64,000 bases of DNA. It comes from Streptomyces sp. ISL-94. Lineage in GTDB: Bacteria > Actinomycetota > Actinomycetes > Streptomycetales > Streptomycetaceae. The DNA lies in the NCBI RefSeq assembly GCF_018614075.1, contig NZ_JAGGOZ010000034.1, forward strand, positions 1 through 64,000. Reading direction: 5' to 3'. This document shows, piece by piece, positions 1 to 8,024 of the stretch. Under the pieces are notes generated by a model. It was not told the DNA's origin. It did no database searches and was given only the letters and a program-made list of their open reading frames with translations. The translations under genes and the position numbers were made by a program. Every line of letters begins with the position of its first letter. The stretch's first letter is position 1.

Positions 1-1090
1 GGGTGTGGGTGTGGGTGTGGGCCTCGTCGTGGCCGTGCTCCTGGGCCGTGCCCGGAACGTGCGGGTCCGTCACCGGCAGCGAGGAGTCCGCCGACAGGTC
101 CCAGTCCGAGGGCGCCCGGTTCCGCTTGACCATCTCCGCACCCAGCGCCGCCACCATCGCGCCGTTGTCGGTGCACAGCTTCGGCCGCGGCACCCGCAGG
201 ATGATCCCCGCGTCGTCGCACCGCTCCTGCGCCAGCGAGCGCAGCCGGGAATTGGCCGCCACACCGCCGCCGATCATCAGGTGGTCGACGCCCTCGTCCT
301 TGCACGCCCGGATCGCCTTGCGCGTGAGCACGTCCACCACGGCCTCCTGGAAGGACGCCGCCACGTCGCGCACCGGAACCTCCTCGCCCGCCTTCCGCTT
401 CGCCTCGATCCAGCGGGCGACCGCCGTCTTGAGCCCGGAGAAGGAGAAGTCGTACGCGGCGTCGCGCGGCCCGGTCAGCCCGCGCGGGAAGTGGATCGCC
501 TTCGGGTCGCCCTCGCGCGCGAGCCGGTCGATGACCGGACCGCCCGGGAAGCCCAGTTGCAGCACGCGCGCGATCTTGTCGAAGGCCTCGCCCGCCGCGT
601 CGTCGATGGTCGCGCCCAGCGGCCGCACATCGCTCGTGATGTCGGGGGCCAGCAGCAGCGAGGAGTGCCCGCCCGACACCAGCAGCGCCATGGTGGGCTC
701 CGGCAGCGGTCCGTGCTCCAGCTGGTCCACGCAGATGTGCGAGGCCAGGTGGTTCACCCCGTACAGCGGCTTGCCGAGCGCGTACGCGTACGCCTTGGCC
801 GCCGAGACGCCCACCAGCAGCGCCCCCGCCAGGCCGGGACCGGCCGTGACCGCGATGCCGTCGAGGTCGCGGGCGCTGACGCCGGCCTCCTTCAGGGCGC
901 GCTCGATGGTGGGGACCATCGCCTCCAGGTGGGCCCGCGAGGCGACCTCGGGCACGACCCCGCCGAAGCGCGCGTGCTCGTCGACGCTCGACGCGATCGC
1001 GTCCGCGAGGAGGGTGGTGCCGCGGACGACGCCGACGCCGGTCTCGTCGCAGGAGGTCTCGATGCCGAGGACGAGAGGTTCGTCAGCCAT
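1..1090 (-). CDS. tsaD: TsaD, tRNA N6-adenosine threonylcarbamoyltransferase (3' end outside window)
   Basis: The product transfers threonylcarbamoyl from TC-AMP to A37 of ANN-decoding tRNAs, working with TsaB and TsaE. The start [18 protein letters not shown] is typical of the Kae1/Qri7/TsaD family. The metal-binding HxxxH motif is visible in NHLASH, followed by the family blocks [20 protein letters not shown] and [12 protein letters not shown]. 363 codons are visible, so the catalytic domain is essentially complete. The frame leaves the window inside a C-terminal His-Thr run ([13 protein letters not shown]) that most relatives of this family do not need. The ATG lies 8 bases inside the 3' end of rimI, which indicates translational coupling with rimI and tsaB. 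Only the extreme C-terminus and the stop codon are unseen. Confidence 0.95.
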   Translation of the reverse strand, partial: MADEPLVLGIETSCDETGVGVVRGTTLLADAIASSVDEHARFGGVVPEVASRAHLEAMVPTIERALKEAGVSARDLDGIAVTAGPGLAGALLVGVSAAKAYAYALGKPLYGVNHLASHICVDQLEHGPLPEPTMALLVSGGHSSLLLAPDITSDVRPLGATIDDAAGEAFDKIARVLQLGFPGGPVIDRLAREGDPKAIHFPRGLTGPRDAAYDFSFSGLKTAVARWIEAKRKAGEEVPVRDVAASFQEAVVDVLTRKAIRACKDEGVDHLMIGGGVAANSRLRSLAQERCDDAGIILRVPRPKLCTDNGAMVAALGAEMVKRNRAPSDWDLSADSSLPVTDPHVPGTAQEHGHDEAHTHTHT

Positions 1091-1652
1091 TGCTCTCACT
1101 GCTCTCAGTGTTCTCAGAGGTCTCAGGGGTCTCAGGGGTCTCAGAGGTCTCAGGGGCCCCGGTTGGTGCCTGTGCGGGGTCGGTCAGCCGCATCACGAGC
1201 GCGTCCACGTTGCCGGGCTGGTAGTAGCCCCGCCGGAAGCCGATGGGCTCGAAGCCGAAGCGCTCGTAGAGCTTCTGGGCGCGGGTGTTGTCCACCCGTA
1301 CCTCCAGCAGCACCTCGGCGCACTCGAAGGCGGTGGCGGCGCGCAGCAGTTCGGTCAGGAGCCGGGCGCCGAGCCCGGTCCCCCACTGGTCGCGGGCGGC
1401 CGCGATGGTCTGTACGTCGGCCAGGTCCCCGGCGGCGGCCAGGCCGGCGTAGCCCACCAGACGGCCGGTCGCGGGGTCTTCGGCGACGACGTACCTGCGC
1501 GTGGCCCGCGGGCCGCGGGCGTGCGCGAGCTCGGACCAGAACATCCCGGCGGACCAGGCGTCTTCGGGGAACAGCTCGTGCTCCAGTTCCAGCACAGGCT
1601 CGATATCCCACCAGCGCATCTCACGCAGCACGACATCAGGGGCGGGCGTCAC
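1083..1652 (-). CDS. rimI: RimI-type GNAT N-acetyltransferase
   Basis: 189-aa GNAT-fold acetyltransferase. The family acetylates the N-terminal Ala of ribosomal protein uS18; in actinomycetes it is found between tsaB and tsaD, as here. The acetyl-CoA loop is visible as [11 protein letters not shown], followed by [22 protein letters not shown], the classic RimI signature. The GTG start overlaps the tsaB stop (GTGA), and the stop lies within the first codons of tsaD, so tsaB-rimI-tsaD are one coupled unit. The last ~25 residues are a low-complexity Ser/Glu/Thr/Pro tail ([19 protein letters not shown]) encoded by a 9-bp tandem repeat. The assignment to uS18 rather than another substrate is inferred from family and context. 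Confidence 0.9.
   Translation of the reverse strand: MTPAPDVVLREMRWWDIEPVLELEHELFPEDAWSAGMFWSELAHARGPRATRRYVVAEDPATGRLVGYAGLAAAGDLADVQTIAAARDQWGTGLGARLLTELLRAATAFECAEVLLEVRVDNTRAQKLYERFGFEPIGFRRGYYQPGNVDALVMRLTDPAQAPTGAPETSETPETPETSENTESSESNG
1112..1156. repeat. 9-bp tandem repeat, five units, in the 3' end of rimI
   Basis: Five head-to-tail units of tctcag(a/g)gg encode the repeated Pro-Glu-Thr/Ser-Glu tail of RimI. The unit is a multiple of three, so gain or loss of copies keeps the frame and would leave the downstream tsaD start untouched. Confidence 0.85.
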
Positions 1653-2311
1653 TGCGGGGTGACCACCTTGTAGTTCTTGGGCACCTGCGCGTCGGGGCGG
1701 CGCAGGTAGAGCGGCGTCGGAGGCAGGAACTCCGCCCCGGCGGCCAGTCGTTCCGCCGCCAGGGCGGCCAGGGCCGCGGCCGACTGGTGCTCGGGGGCAC
1801 GCGCGTCCGGGAAGACCTCCGGGTACAGCAGCGCGCCCTGGCCCACCGCGGGGAGTCCCGCGACCTGCTCGGCGATGTCGGCCGGGCGGTCCACGGCGGG
1901 CTCGCCGACGCGCGTGCGCGGGTCCTCGTAGCGTGCCCAGTAGACCTCCTTGCGCCGCGCGTCGGTGGCGACGGTGAAGGGACCCTCGATCCCGGCGGCC
2001 CCGGCCGCGTAGGCGAGGCCGTCGAGGGTGCACAGGCCGTGCACGGGCACGCCCAGCACGGCCGCGAAGGTGGAGGCCGTGACGAGGCCGACGCGCAGCC
2101 CGGTGTATGGGCCGGGGCCGACGCCGACGACGAGGCCGGTGACTGCTTCGAGCTTCACCCCGGCCTCGGCGAGCACCTGGTCCACGGAGGGCAGGAGCAG
2201 CTCCCCGTGGCGGCGGGCGTCGACCTGGTTCGACTCGGCGAGGACGGAATCGCCGTCGTGCAGGGCGACGGTGACGGCGGGCGTGGCGGTATCTACAGCG
2301 AGCAAGAGCAC
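1649..2311 (-). CDS. tsaB: TsaB, t6A biosynthesis scaffold protein
   Basis: 220-aa protein of the ASKHA fold beginning MLLLAVDTATPAVTVAL. The conserved TsaB blocks RRHGELLLPSVDQVL and GVGPGPYTGLRVGL are both present. TsaB is an inactive paralogue of TsaD that dimerises with it and with TsaE to make threonylcarbamoyladenosine at A37 of tRNA. The start is GTG at 2311. The stop overlaps the GTG of rimI. The frame stays open upstream of 2311, but the homology begins at this GTG. Confidence 0.94.
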   Translation of the reverse strand: MLLLAVDTATPAVTVALHDGDSVLAESNQVDARRHGELLLPSVDQVLAEAGVKLEAVTGLVVGVGPGPYTGLRVGLVTASTFAAVLGVPVHGLCTLDGLAYAAGAAGIEGPFTVATDARRKEVYWARYEDPRTRVGEPAVDRPADIAEQVAGLPAVGQGALLYPEVFPDARAPEHQSAAALAALAAERLAAGAEFLPPTPLYLRRPDAQVPKNYKVVTPQ

Positions 2312-2422
2312 GCGAACAGCCTACGACTCCTTGAACCCGAGCCCTCGCGGCCGGGCGTGGAGCGGGCCGGCTGCTACCTTTCGACCAGGAATCCAGGTGG
2401 CGGCGCGGAGAGGTGGAGCAAG

Positions 2423-2986
2423 GTGGCACGCAGCAGCTCGGGAATCGTGGCTGGGCTCACCGCCGCGGCAATCGCCGCCGTCGGCTTCCTCGGCTACCAG
2501 GCATCCGCGACGGCTCCCGCGCACCCGCCGAGGGCGGCCGAACAGGGCCCGGCCCCCGCCCCGAGCCAGTCCGCGGCCAAGCCGGACCCGGCGAAGCCGG
2601 TGCCCGTGCCGGAGGGCTCCGGCACCGGGGTGCGCGTCGTGTACTCGGTGGGCCAGAAGCGGGTCTGGCTGGTGGGCGACCCCGCCGCCGGCCAGCAGCC
2701 GAAGTCCTTCACGGTGATGCCGAGCACGGTCCACCCGAAGGCCGGCACCTACACGGTCGGCTCCCGCTCGGGCTCGGTCACCGGGTCGGACGGGGTGCCG
2801 ATCGAGCACGTCGTTCGGTTCGCCTCCTCGGAGGGCGTGGCGATCGGCTTCAGCGCCCGCGCGGACGGCGCGACGCCGGAGCCCGACCCCAGCAAGAAGA
2901 CCGGCGGCATCCGCATGGCGAAGGCCGACGGCGACGCGATGTGGGCCTTCGCGACGATCAACTCGAAGGTCGTCGTCGTTCCCTGA
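2423..2986 (+). CDS. Membrane-anchored L,D-transpeptidase-like protein lacking catalytic residues
   Basis: 187-aa protein from a GTG with a GGAG ribosome-binding site five bases upstream. Residues ~7-28 form one hydrophobic segment (signal anchor), followed by a Pro/Ala-rich linker to ~65 and a compact beta-rich domain. Its last third resembles the end of the YkuD L,D-transpeptidase fold. GGIRMAKADGDAMWAF aligns with the family motif HGC(I/V)RM..AD...W, and IGFSAR aligns with IGIHGT. In this protein the catalytic Cys is Gly (about residue 162) and the catalytic His position is Ser (about 144). It is therefore probably a non-enzymatic, cell-surface relative that may bind peptidoglycan. The alignment was made by eye. 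The gene is transcribed divergently from tsaB. Confidence 0.7.
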   Translation: MARSSSGIVAGLTAAAIAAVGFLGYQASATAPAHPPRAAEQGPAPAPSQSAAKPDPAKPVPVPEGSGTGVRVVYSVGQKRVWLVGDPAAGQQPKSFTVMPSTVHPKAGTYTVGSRSGSVTGSDGVPIEHVVRFASSEGVAIGFSARADGATPEPDPSKKTGGIRMAKADGDAMWAFATINSKVVVVP

Positions 2987-3019
2987 CCCGACGGCCGGGT
3001 TTTCACCCGTACGTGCGAC

Positions 3020-3247
3020 TCAGGCTGCTTCGGACTCCGGAGCGGCCTCTTCGCTTGCGCCGCCCGCGACGCCCTCCGGGGCGACGGTGGCCGCGGCCCC
3101 GGCGCCCTCCGGCTCCCCGCCCTCCAGCGCGCGTTCCCGCGCGGGCGGAGTCGAGACAGCGGTGGCGGCCACCCCCGCGGCGAGCAGCGCCCGCATGGAC
3201 ACGGCGGACGGACGGGGGTCGCGCGGTGCTCCCGCTGGTGCCGACAT
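3020..3247 (-). CDS. Small hypothetical protein, 75 aa
   Basis: I do not recognise a family. The ATG at 3247 has a very good ribosome-binding site, AGGAGG five bases upstream, which is the main reason for calling the gene. The product has a short hydrophobic stretch (residues ~18-32, MRALLAAGVAATAV) and then a Gly/Ala/Glu-rich acidic tail. It may be a small membrane-associated or exported protein. It lies downstream of tsaE on the same strand and has its own putative operator at 3277-3292, so it may be transcribed separately. Function unknown. Confidence 0.55.
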   Translation of the reverse strand: MSAPAGAPRDPRPSAVSMRALLAAGVAATAVSTPPARERALEGGEPEGAGAAATVAPEGVAGGASEEAAPESEAA

Positions 3248-3276
3248 GGCTGCCTCCTGGGCCCCGGAACGCCGAA

Positions 3277-3292
3277 CTTAGGCATACCTAAG
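3277..3292. promoter_or_regulatory. Putative iron-box-like operator
   Basis: The palindrome CTTAGGCATACCTAAG lies 30 bases upstream of the 75-aa gene. Its core TTAGGCATACCTAA matches 12 of the last 14 positions of the 19-bp IdeR/DmdR consensus (TTAGGTTAGGCTAACCTAA). On the minus strand it contains TAGGTA, which could be a -10 hexamer, so a bound repressor would block transcription. Inference from sequence only. Confidence 0.45.
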
Positions 3293-3363
3293 AAACTCTC
3301 GGTACCATGTGACCACGCCCACCACCACCGGCGCAATATCTTGCCGACGAGTTGTCGGTACGT

Positions 3364-4032
3364 TTACCCGGAGAGGGCGCCCGCGAGCGCGTCCAGCCCG
3401 GACCCGTCGGCCCAGCGCGCCCCGATCCCGCGGACCGAGACCTCCCGTACGTCGTCCAGGACCTCCTCGTGGCCGACCGCCCGAGCGATCACCACGTGCA
3501 GCCGGTCGTCGGAGAGCTCCTCCACCTTGTCGTCGCCCCACTCCACGACGACCACGGACTCGGGCAGCGAGGCGTCGAGGTCCAGGTCCTCCATCTCGTC
3601 CAGCCCGCCACCGAGCCGGTACGCGTCCACGTGCACCAGCGCCGGCCCGCCGGTCAGCGAGGGGTGTACACGGGCGATCACGAAGGTCGGCGACGTCACG
3701 GCCCCGCGCACGCCCAGGCCCTCGCCGAGGCCGCGGGTCAGCGTGGTCTTGCCCGCGCCCAGCTCGCCCGTGAGCAGCACCAGGTCGCCGGGGCGCAGCA
3801 GGCGGGCGAGCCTGCGGCCCAGCTCCTGCATCGCGTCCGGGGAGTCGACGGTGATCCGGACCTCGACCGCGCCCTCAGGCGCCGGTGCCTGCGCTGCTGC
3901 CGGCGCTGCTTCCCGGACTGCGGTCGGCGCCGTTGGCGGTCCCGCTGCCGGTCCCGTTGCCGGTCCCTTTGCGGGTCCCGTTGCCGTTGCCGGTGCCTGG
4001 CTGCGCTGTGCTTCCAGCGGTACTTCTTCCAT
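3364..4032 (-). CDS. tsaE: TsaE, t6A biosynthesis ATPase
   Basis: P-loop ATPase that drives the TsaB-TsaD cycle. Walker A is GELGAGKTT (~89-97). The family blocks SPTFVIARVH, HVDAYRLGG and VVVEWGD follow. The canonical TsaE domain starts near residue 57; everything before it is a Pro/Ala/Gly-Thr extension (TATGPAKGPATGPAAGPPTAP) in a region that also encodes the C-terminus of the hydrolase gene in another frame. I chose the ATG at 4032; a TTG at 4041 would add three residues. No good ATG or GTG is visible nearer the domain. The overlap with the upstream gene is 158 bases. Confidence 0.88.
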   Translation of the reverse strand: MEEVPLEAQRSQAPATATGPAKGPATGPAAGPPTAPTAVREAAPAAAQAPAPEGAVEVRITVDSPDAMQELGRRLARLLRPGDLVLLTGELGAGKTTLTRGLGEGLGVRGAVTSPTFVIARVHPSLTGGPALVHVDAYRLGGGLDEMEDLDLDASLPESVVVVEWGDDKVEELSDDRLHVVIARAVGHEEVLDDVREVSVRGIGARWADGSGLDALAGALSG

Positions 4033-5185
4033 GCCTGCCAACGTTAGTCGGTGCGGAGCCCGGGACCGCTCCGGTGCGCGCCAGCATTCCGGTCAGCAGC
4101 CGCGTCACGGTCTCCGGGCGCTCCAGCATCATCAGGTGCCCGGTGGACTCCAGGACCACCAGCTCGGCGCCCGGCAGCGCCTCCTTGATGGCCGCGCTGT
4201 GCGCGGCCGGGGTGATCATGTCCTTGTCCCCGGCGATGACGGTGACCGGGATGTCCGCGAACCGCTGGAGCGCGGCGGTCTTGTCGTGGGTCTGGAAGAC
4301 CGGGTAGAACTCGGCGACGACGTCGATCGGGGTGGCCTCGATCAGCCGCTCGGCGAAGCGGGCGACGGCCGGGTCCACGTCCCGGGAGCCGAACGAGTAC
4401 ATCTTGATCATGCCGGCGAGGAGGTCGGCGGTGGCCCGGCGGCCCTTCTCGACCAGCTCGACCTGGGATCCGAGCGCCTTGAGCACGCCGGGCAGGAGCT
4501 TGCGCACGGCTCCCATGCCGATGGAGGGCAGCCCGTACGTCACCTCGGCGAGGCGTCCGCTGGAGGTGCCGATCAGGACGACGCCGACGACGCGGTCGCG
4601 CACGAGGTCGGGGAACTGCTCGGCGAATCCCATGATGGTCATTCCGCCCATCGAGTGACCCACGAGGATCAGCGGGCCCTCGGGGGCGGCCGCGTCGATG
4701 ACGGCCTTGAGGTCGCGGCCGAGCTGCTCGATGGTCACCGGCTCGCCGTCCGCCTGGGCCAGCCCGCGGGCGCTGCGGCCGTGGCTGCGCTGGTCCCAGT
4801 AGACCGCCCGGACCGTTCCGCGCAGGGCGGCGCGCTGGAAGTGCCAGGAGTCCTGGGCGAGGCAGTAGCCGTGGCAGAGGACGACGGTGGCCGGGGGCGC
4901 GGGCTTGCGGCCCATGCGGCGCCGTTTGCCCTCCTCCGGCAGCTCGTCGACCTCGTAGTGGAGCAGCGTGCCGTCCTCGGCCCGGCAGGTCCCCTCGGAG
5001 CCGCGCAGGGACCCGTAGTCCCCGGCCGCGTCGAGGGCCAGGCGCGCCTTCCTGCGTATGCCGCGCCCGACGGTGATCCGCTCGACCGCGACACCGGCCG
5101 CCGCGCCGGCGGCCATCACGCCGATGGCGGCGCCGGCCCAGCCTGCCTTGCGCCAGTTCTCGCTCACGCCGCTCACGCCGCTCAC
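3875..5185 (-). CDS. Alpha/beta hydrolase, membrane-associated
   Basis: 436-aa alpha/beta-hydrolase-fold protein. A hydrophobic segment (~15-35) suggests an N-terminal anchor. The fold is clear: oxyanion region LCHGYC, nucleophile elbow GHSMGG, acid GDKDMI and catalytic His in GHLMML. The substrate cannot be deduced. The last ~50 residues are low complexity (GTGNGNGTRKGTGNGTGSG) and overlap the 5' end of tsaE in a different frame. The start is GTG at 5185 with GAGG upstream; two further in-phase GTGs at 5176 and 5167 come from a repeated GTGAGCGGC. The gene lies 20 bases after alr and before tsaE, a common streptomycete arrangement. Confidence 0.85.
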   Translation of the reverse strand: MSGVSGVSENWRKAGWAGAAIGVMAAGAAAGVAVERITVGRGIRRKARLALDAAGDYGSLRGSEGTCRAEDGTLLHYEVDELPEEGKRRRMGRKPAPPATVVLCHGYCLAQDSWHFQRAALRGTVRAVYWDQRSHGRSARGLAQADGEPVTIEQLGRDLKAVIDAAAPEGPLILVGHSMGGMTIMGFAEQFPDLVRDRVVGVVLIGTSSGRLAEVTYGLPSIGMGAVRKLLPGVLKALGSQVELVEKGRRATADLLAGMIKMYSFGSRDVDPAVARFAERLIEATPIDVVAEFYPVFQTHDKTAALQRFADIPVTVIAGDKDMITPAAHSAAIKEALPGAELVVLESTGHLMMLERPETVTRLLTGMLARTGAVPGSAPTNVGRHGRSTAGSTAQPGTGNGNGTRKGTGNGTGSGTANGADRSPGSSAGSSAGTGA

Positions 5186-5205
5186 GCCGCCGCCCTCACT
5201 CCGTG

Positions 5206-6342
5206 TCAGGCGCCCAGGTACACCCGGGGCACGCGCCCTCCGATACGGGTGACGATCTCATACGCGATCGTGTCCGCCGCTTGAGCCCAGTCCTCGGCGG
5301 TGGGCTCGCCGCGCTCCGCGTCCCCGAAGATGACGGCTACGTCGCCCGCCGCGGCCGTGTCGCCGTCCAGGTCGACCACGAACTGGTCCATGGCCACGCG
5401 CCCGGCCACGTGGCGGATCCTGCCGCCGACGAGGACCGGACCGCGCCCCGAGGCGTGCCGCGGGATGCCGTCGGCGTAACCGGCCGGGACCAGCGCGAGG
5501 GTGGTCTCGGTGTCCGTGACGTAGTGGTGCCCGTAGCTCACGCCGTGCCCGGCCGGGACGGTCTTGACCAGCGCGAGGGAGGCCTTGAGGGTCATGACGG
5601 GCCTCAGGCCCAGCTGGGCCGGGGTGCCGAGCTCCGGCGCGGGCGAGACCCCGTACAGGGCCAGCCCGGGGCGGACCAGGTCGAAGTGGGACTCGGGGAG
5701 GGTGAGGGTCGCGGGCGAGTTGGCCATGTGCCGGACCTCGGGCTCGACGCCCTCCTTCTCGGCGTACGCGAGCATGTCGCGGAAGGCGGCGAGCTGGAGC
5801 TGGATGGAGGGGTGGCCGGGCTCATCGGCGCAGGCGAAGTGCGACCAGACGCCGGTGACCCGGACGGTGCCCTCGGCCTGGGCGGCGGACGCCGCCCCTA
5901 CGAGGTCCTCCCAGTCGGCGGGCTGACAGCCGTTGCGGCCGAGGCCGGTGTCGGCCTTGAGCTGGATACGGGCGGTCCGCCCCGCCGCACGCGCTGCCTC
6001 CCGCACCTCGTCCAGGGCCCACATCCCGCTGACGGAGACGTCGATGCCGGCCTCGACGGCCTCCCGCCAGGGGCCGCCGGGGGTCCACAGCCAGCACAGG
6101 ATCGGGCCCTCGACCCCGGCGGCGCGCAGCGCGAGAGCCTCGTCGGGCGTGGCGGTCCCGAGCCAGGTGGCGCCGGCCTCCTGGGCGGCCTTGGCGCAGG
6201 CCAGGGCCCCGTGCCCGTAGGCATCCGCCTTGACGACGGCCATCAGCCCGGCCCGGGGCGCCCGCTCGCGCAACGCGCGCACGTTCTCCCGTACGGCATC
6301 AAGGTCGATCTCGGCGTACACGCGCGTCGGTGTCTCGTTCAT
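5206..6342 (-). CDS. alr: Alanine racemase
   Basis: 378-aa fold-type III PLP enzyme that interconverts L- and D-alanine for peptidoglycan. The PLP-binding lysine is in VVKADAYGHG near residue 39. The second catalytic base, a tyrosine, is in GVSYGHHYVTD. The C-terminal beta domain includes VAMDQFVVDL. Length is standard. It is the first gene of the alr-hydrolase-tsaE run and is separated from the next gene upstream by a 267-bp repeat-rich gap. Confidence 0.96.
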   Translation of the reverse strand: MNETPTRVYAEIDLDAVRENVRALRERAPRAGLMAVVKADAYGHGALACAKAAQEAGATWLGTATPDEALALRAAGVEGPILCWLWTPGGPWREAVEAGIDVSVSGMWALDEVREAARAAGRTARIQLKADTGLGRNGCQPADWEDLVGAASAAQAEGTVRVTGVWSHFACADEPGHPSIQLQLAAFRDMLAYAEKEGVEPEVRHMANSPATLTLPESHFDLVRPGLALYGVSPAPELGTPAQLGLRPVMTLKASLALVKTVPAGHGVSYGHHYVTDTETTLALVPAGYADGIPRHASGRGPVLVGGRIRHVAGRVAMDQFVVDLDGDTAAAGDVAVIFGDAERGEPTAEDWAQAADTIAYEIVTRIGGRVPRVYLGA

Positions 6343-6392
6343 CCCGCACAGTCTCTCAGAATCCCCACCGGCCCCTGGTCGGGGCGCTGCGT

Positions 6393-6600
6393 GTGCGGCG
6401 CCGCTGCGGGGGCTCCGCCCCAGACCCTTCGCTCCACCTCAAACGCCGGCGGGGCTGAATACGGCTGAGTTGCCCTGGCAGCCGCCCGGCGGGGAGCGGG
6501 GCGGAGCCCCGGCCTCACAGGCTCGGGGGGCACAACCCAGCCTCGCCGCCGTTTGAGGCGCGGGGGTCCGGGGGCAGAGCCCCGGGCAGCGGCGCCGCAC
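6393..6600. repeat. Pair of inverted ~64-bp repeat elements in the alr-nnr gap
   Basis: Copy 1 (6393-6457) and the reverse complement of copy 2 (6538-6600) share GTGCGGCGCCGCTGC, a GGGGCTC(C/T)GCCCC palindrome and a CCTCAAACG.CGGCG.GGCTG block. The copies face each other across an 80-bp spacer that contains a further GC-rich palindrome. Similar CTCAAACGCCGGCGGGGC elements are scattered in Streptomyces intergenic regions. The pair could form a large cruciform or act as a terminator between nnr and alr. Confidence 0.8.
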
Positions 6601-6609
6601 CCGGACCCG

Positions 6610-7998
6610 TCACGGTCGGCGGACTTCGCGCCACGCGGCCGGCAGGGCGGCGGCCACGTCCTGGGCCAGCAGCGGCCCGCCGGTGAGCCGGGCCGCCAGG
6701 CCGTGGAGGTACGCCGCCACCGACCCCGCGTCCGCTCCGGACAGCCCGCCCGCCAGCAGGGACCCGGCCAGCCCGGACAGCACGTCACCGCTCCCCGCGG
6801 TGGCCAGCCACGGAGTCCCGGTCGGGTTCACCCGGACGGGCGAACCGCCGGATGCGACCAGCGTCGTCGACCCCTTGAGCAGCACCGCCGCCCCGTACCG
6901 GTCCGAAAGCTCCCGCACCGCGCCCAGCCGCCCCGCCTCCACCGACTCCCGCGAGACCCCCCGCAGCGCCGCCGCCTCCCCCGCGTGCGGGGTCAGCAGC
7001 GTCGCGGCCGTCCGGGCCCGCAGCACCTCCGCGTCCAGCCCGCGCAGCCCGTCCGCGTCGACCAGTACCGGGACGTCCTGCGCGAGCAGCTTCGCGACCT
7101 CCCCGGCGCGCCCGTCCCCCAGCCCCGGACCGACCACCCACGCCTGGACCCGCCCCGGCCCGATCAGCGTCTCCGGGTACCGGGCCAGCACCGCGTCCGC
7201 GGCCGGCCCCACGTACCGCACGGCGCCCGCCCCGCCCCGCAGCGCGCCGGCGACGGCCAGCACGGCCGCCCCGGGGTACTGCGCGGACCCGGCGACGATC
7301 CCGACCACGCCGCGCCGGTACTTGTCGCTCGACGCCGTCGGCACCGGCAGCAGCTCCGCCACATCGGCGTGCTGGAGCGCCTCCACCTCCGGCGCCGGAA
7401 GCTCCAGCCCGATGTCCACCAGCCGCACCACCCCCGCCCGCGAGGCCCCGGGGTCGATCAGCAGGCCGGGCTTGTACGCGCCGAAGGTCACCGTCACATC
7501 GGCCCGTACCGCCGGCCCCGCCACCTCGCCGCTGTCCGCGTCCACCCCGCTCGGCAGGTCCACGGCGACCACCGGCGCCCCCGGTGGGATCCGCTCCACC
7601 AGCGCCGCGGCCGCCGGCCGCAGGCCGCCCCGCCCGCCGATCCCGAGCAGTCCGTCCAGTACGAGGTCCGCCCGCCGCGGGACGGCCTCCGCGACCCGCC
7701 CCCCGGCGGCCCGCAGCGCGGCGAGCCCGCCCGCGTGCATCCGCTCCGGATCCATCGGCACCGCCGTCACCCCGGCCCCCCGCCGCGCCAGCCGCGCGCC
7801 CGCGTACAGGGCGTCCCCGCCGTTGTCCCCGGGCCCCACGAGCAGCACGACCCGCGCCCCGTACACCCTCCTCAGCAGCCCCGCGCAGACGGCGGCCAGC
7901 CCGGCCGCCGCCCGCTGCATCAAGGCGCCCTCGGGCAGCCGCGCCATCAACTCCCGCTCGGCGGCCCGTACGGTCTCCACGCTGTAAGCAGTACGCAT
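6610..7998 (-). CDS. nnr: Bifunctional NAD(P)H-hydrate epimerase / ADP-dependent dehydratase
   Basis: 462-aa fusion that repairs damaged NAD(P)H hydrates. The N-terminal YjeF epimerase domain (~1-205) shows GPGDNGGDALYAGARL and DGLLGIGGRG. The C-terminal ribokinase-like dehydratase domain (~225-460) shows LTPHAGEAAAL, KGSTTLVA and the anion-hole motif TAGSGDVLSGL. The start is the ATG of MRTAYSVETVRAAE at 7998; the frame is open further upstream but without homology. It lies 26 bases after acpS on the same strand. Confidence 0.94.
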   Translation of the reverse strand: MRTAYSVETVRAAERELMARLPEGALMQRAAAGLAAVCAGLLRRVYGARVVLLVGPGDNGGDALYAGARLARRGAGVTAVPMDPERMHAGGLAALRAAGGRVAEAVPRRADLVLDGLLGIGGRGGLRPAAAALVERIPPGAPVVAVDLPSGVDADSGEVAGPAVRADVTVTFGAYKPGLLIDPGASRAGVVRLVDIGLELPAPEVEALQHADVAELLPVPTASSDKYRRGVVGIVAGSAQYPGAAVLAVAGALRGGAGAVRYVGPAADAVLARYPETLIGPGRVQAWVVGPGLGDGRAGEVAKLLAQDVPVLVDADGLRGLDAEVLRARTAATLLTPHAGEAAALRGVSRESVEAGRLGAVRELSDRYGAAVLLKGSTTLVASGGSPVRVNPTGTPWLATAGSGDVLSGLAGSLLAGGLSGADAGSVAAYLHGLAARLTGGPLLAQDVAAALPAAWREVRRP

Positions 7999-8024
7999 GC
8001 CACCACCCTGCCCCACGGCAGGCG

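Noticed and set aside
1100..1160. Short-unit repeats considered as a CRISPR-like array
   Set aside because: Units are 9 bp, contiguous, without spacers and in frame in rimI.
1653..2429. N-terminal extension of the rimI frame across tsaB
   Set aside because: The GNAT homology starts at GTG 1652, which overlaps the tsaB stop; the upstream part is only a high-GC open frame.
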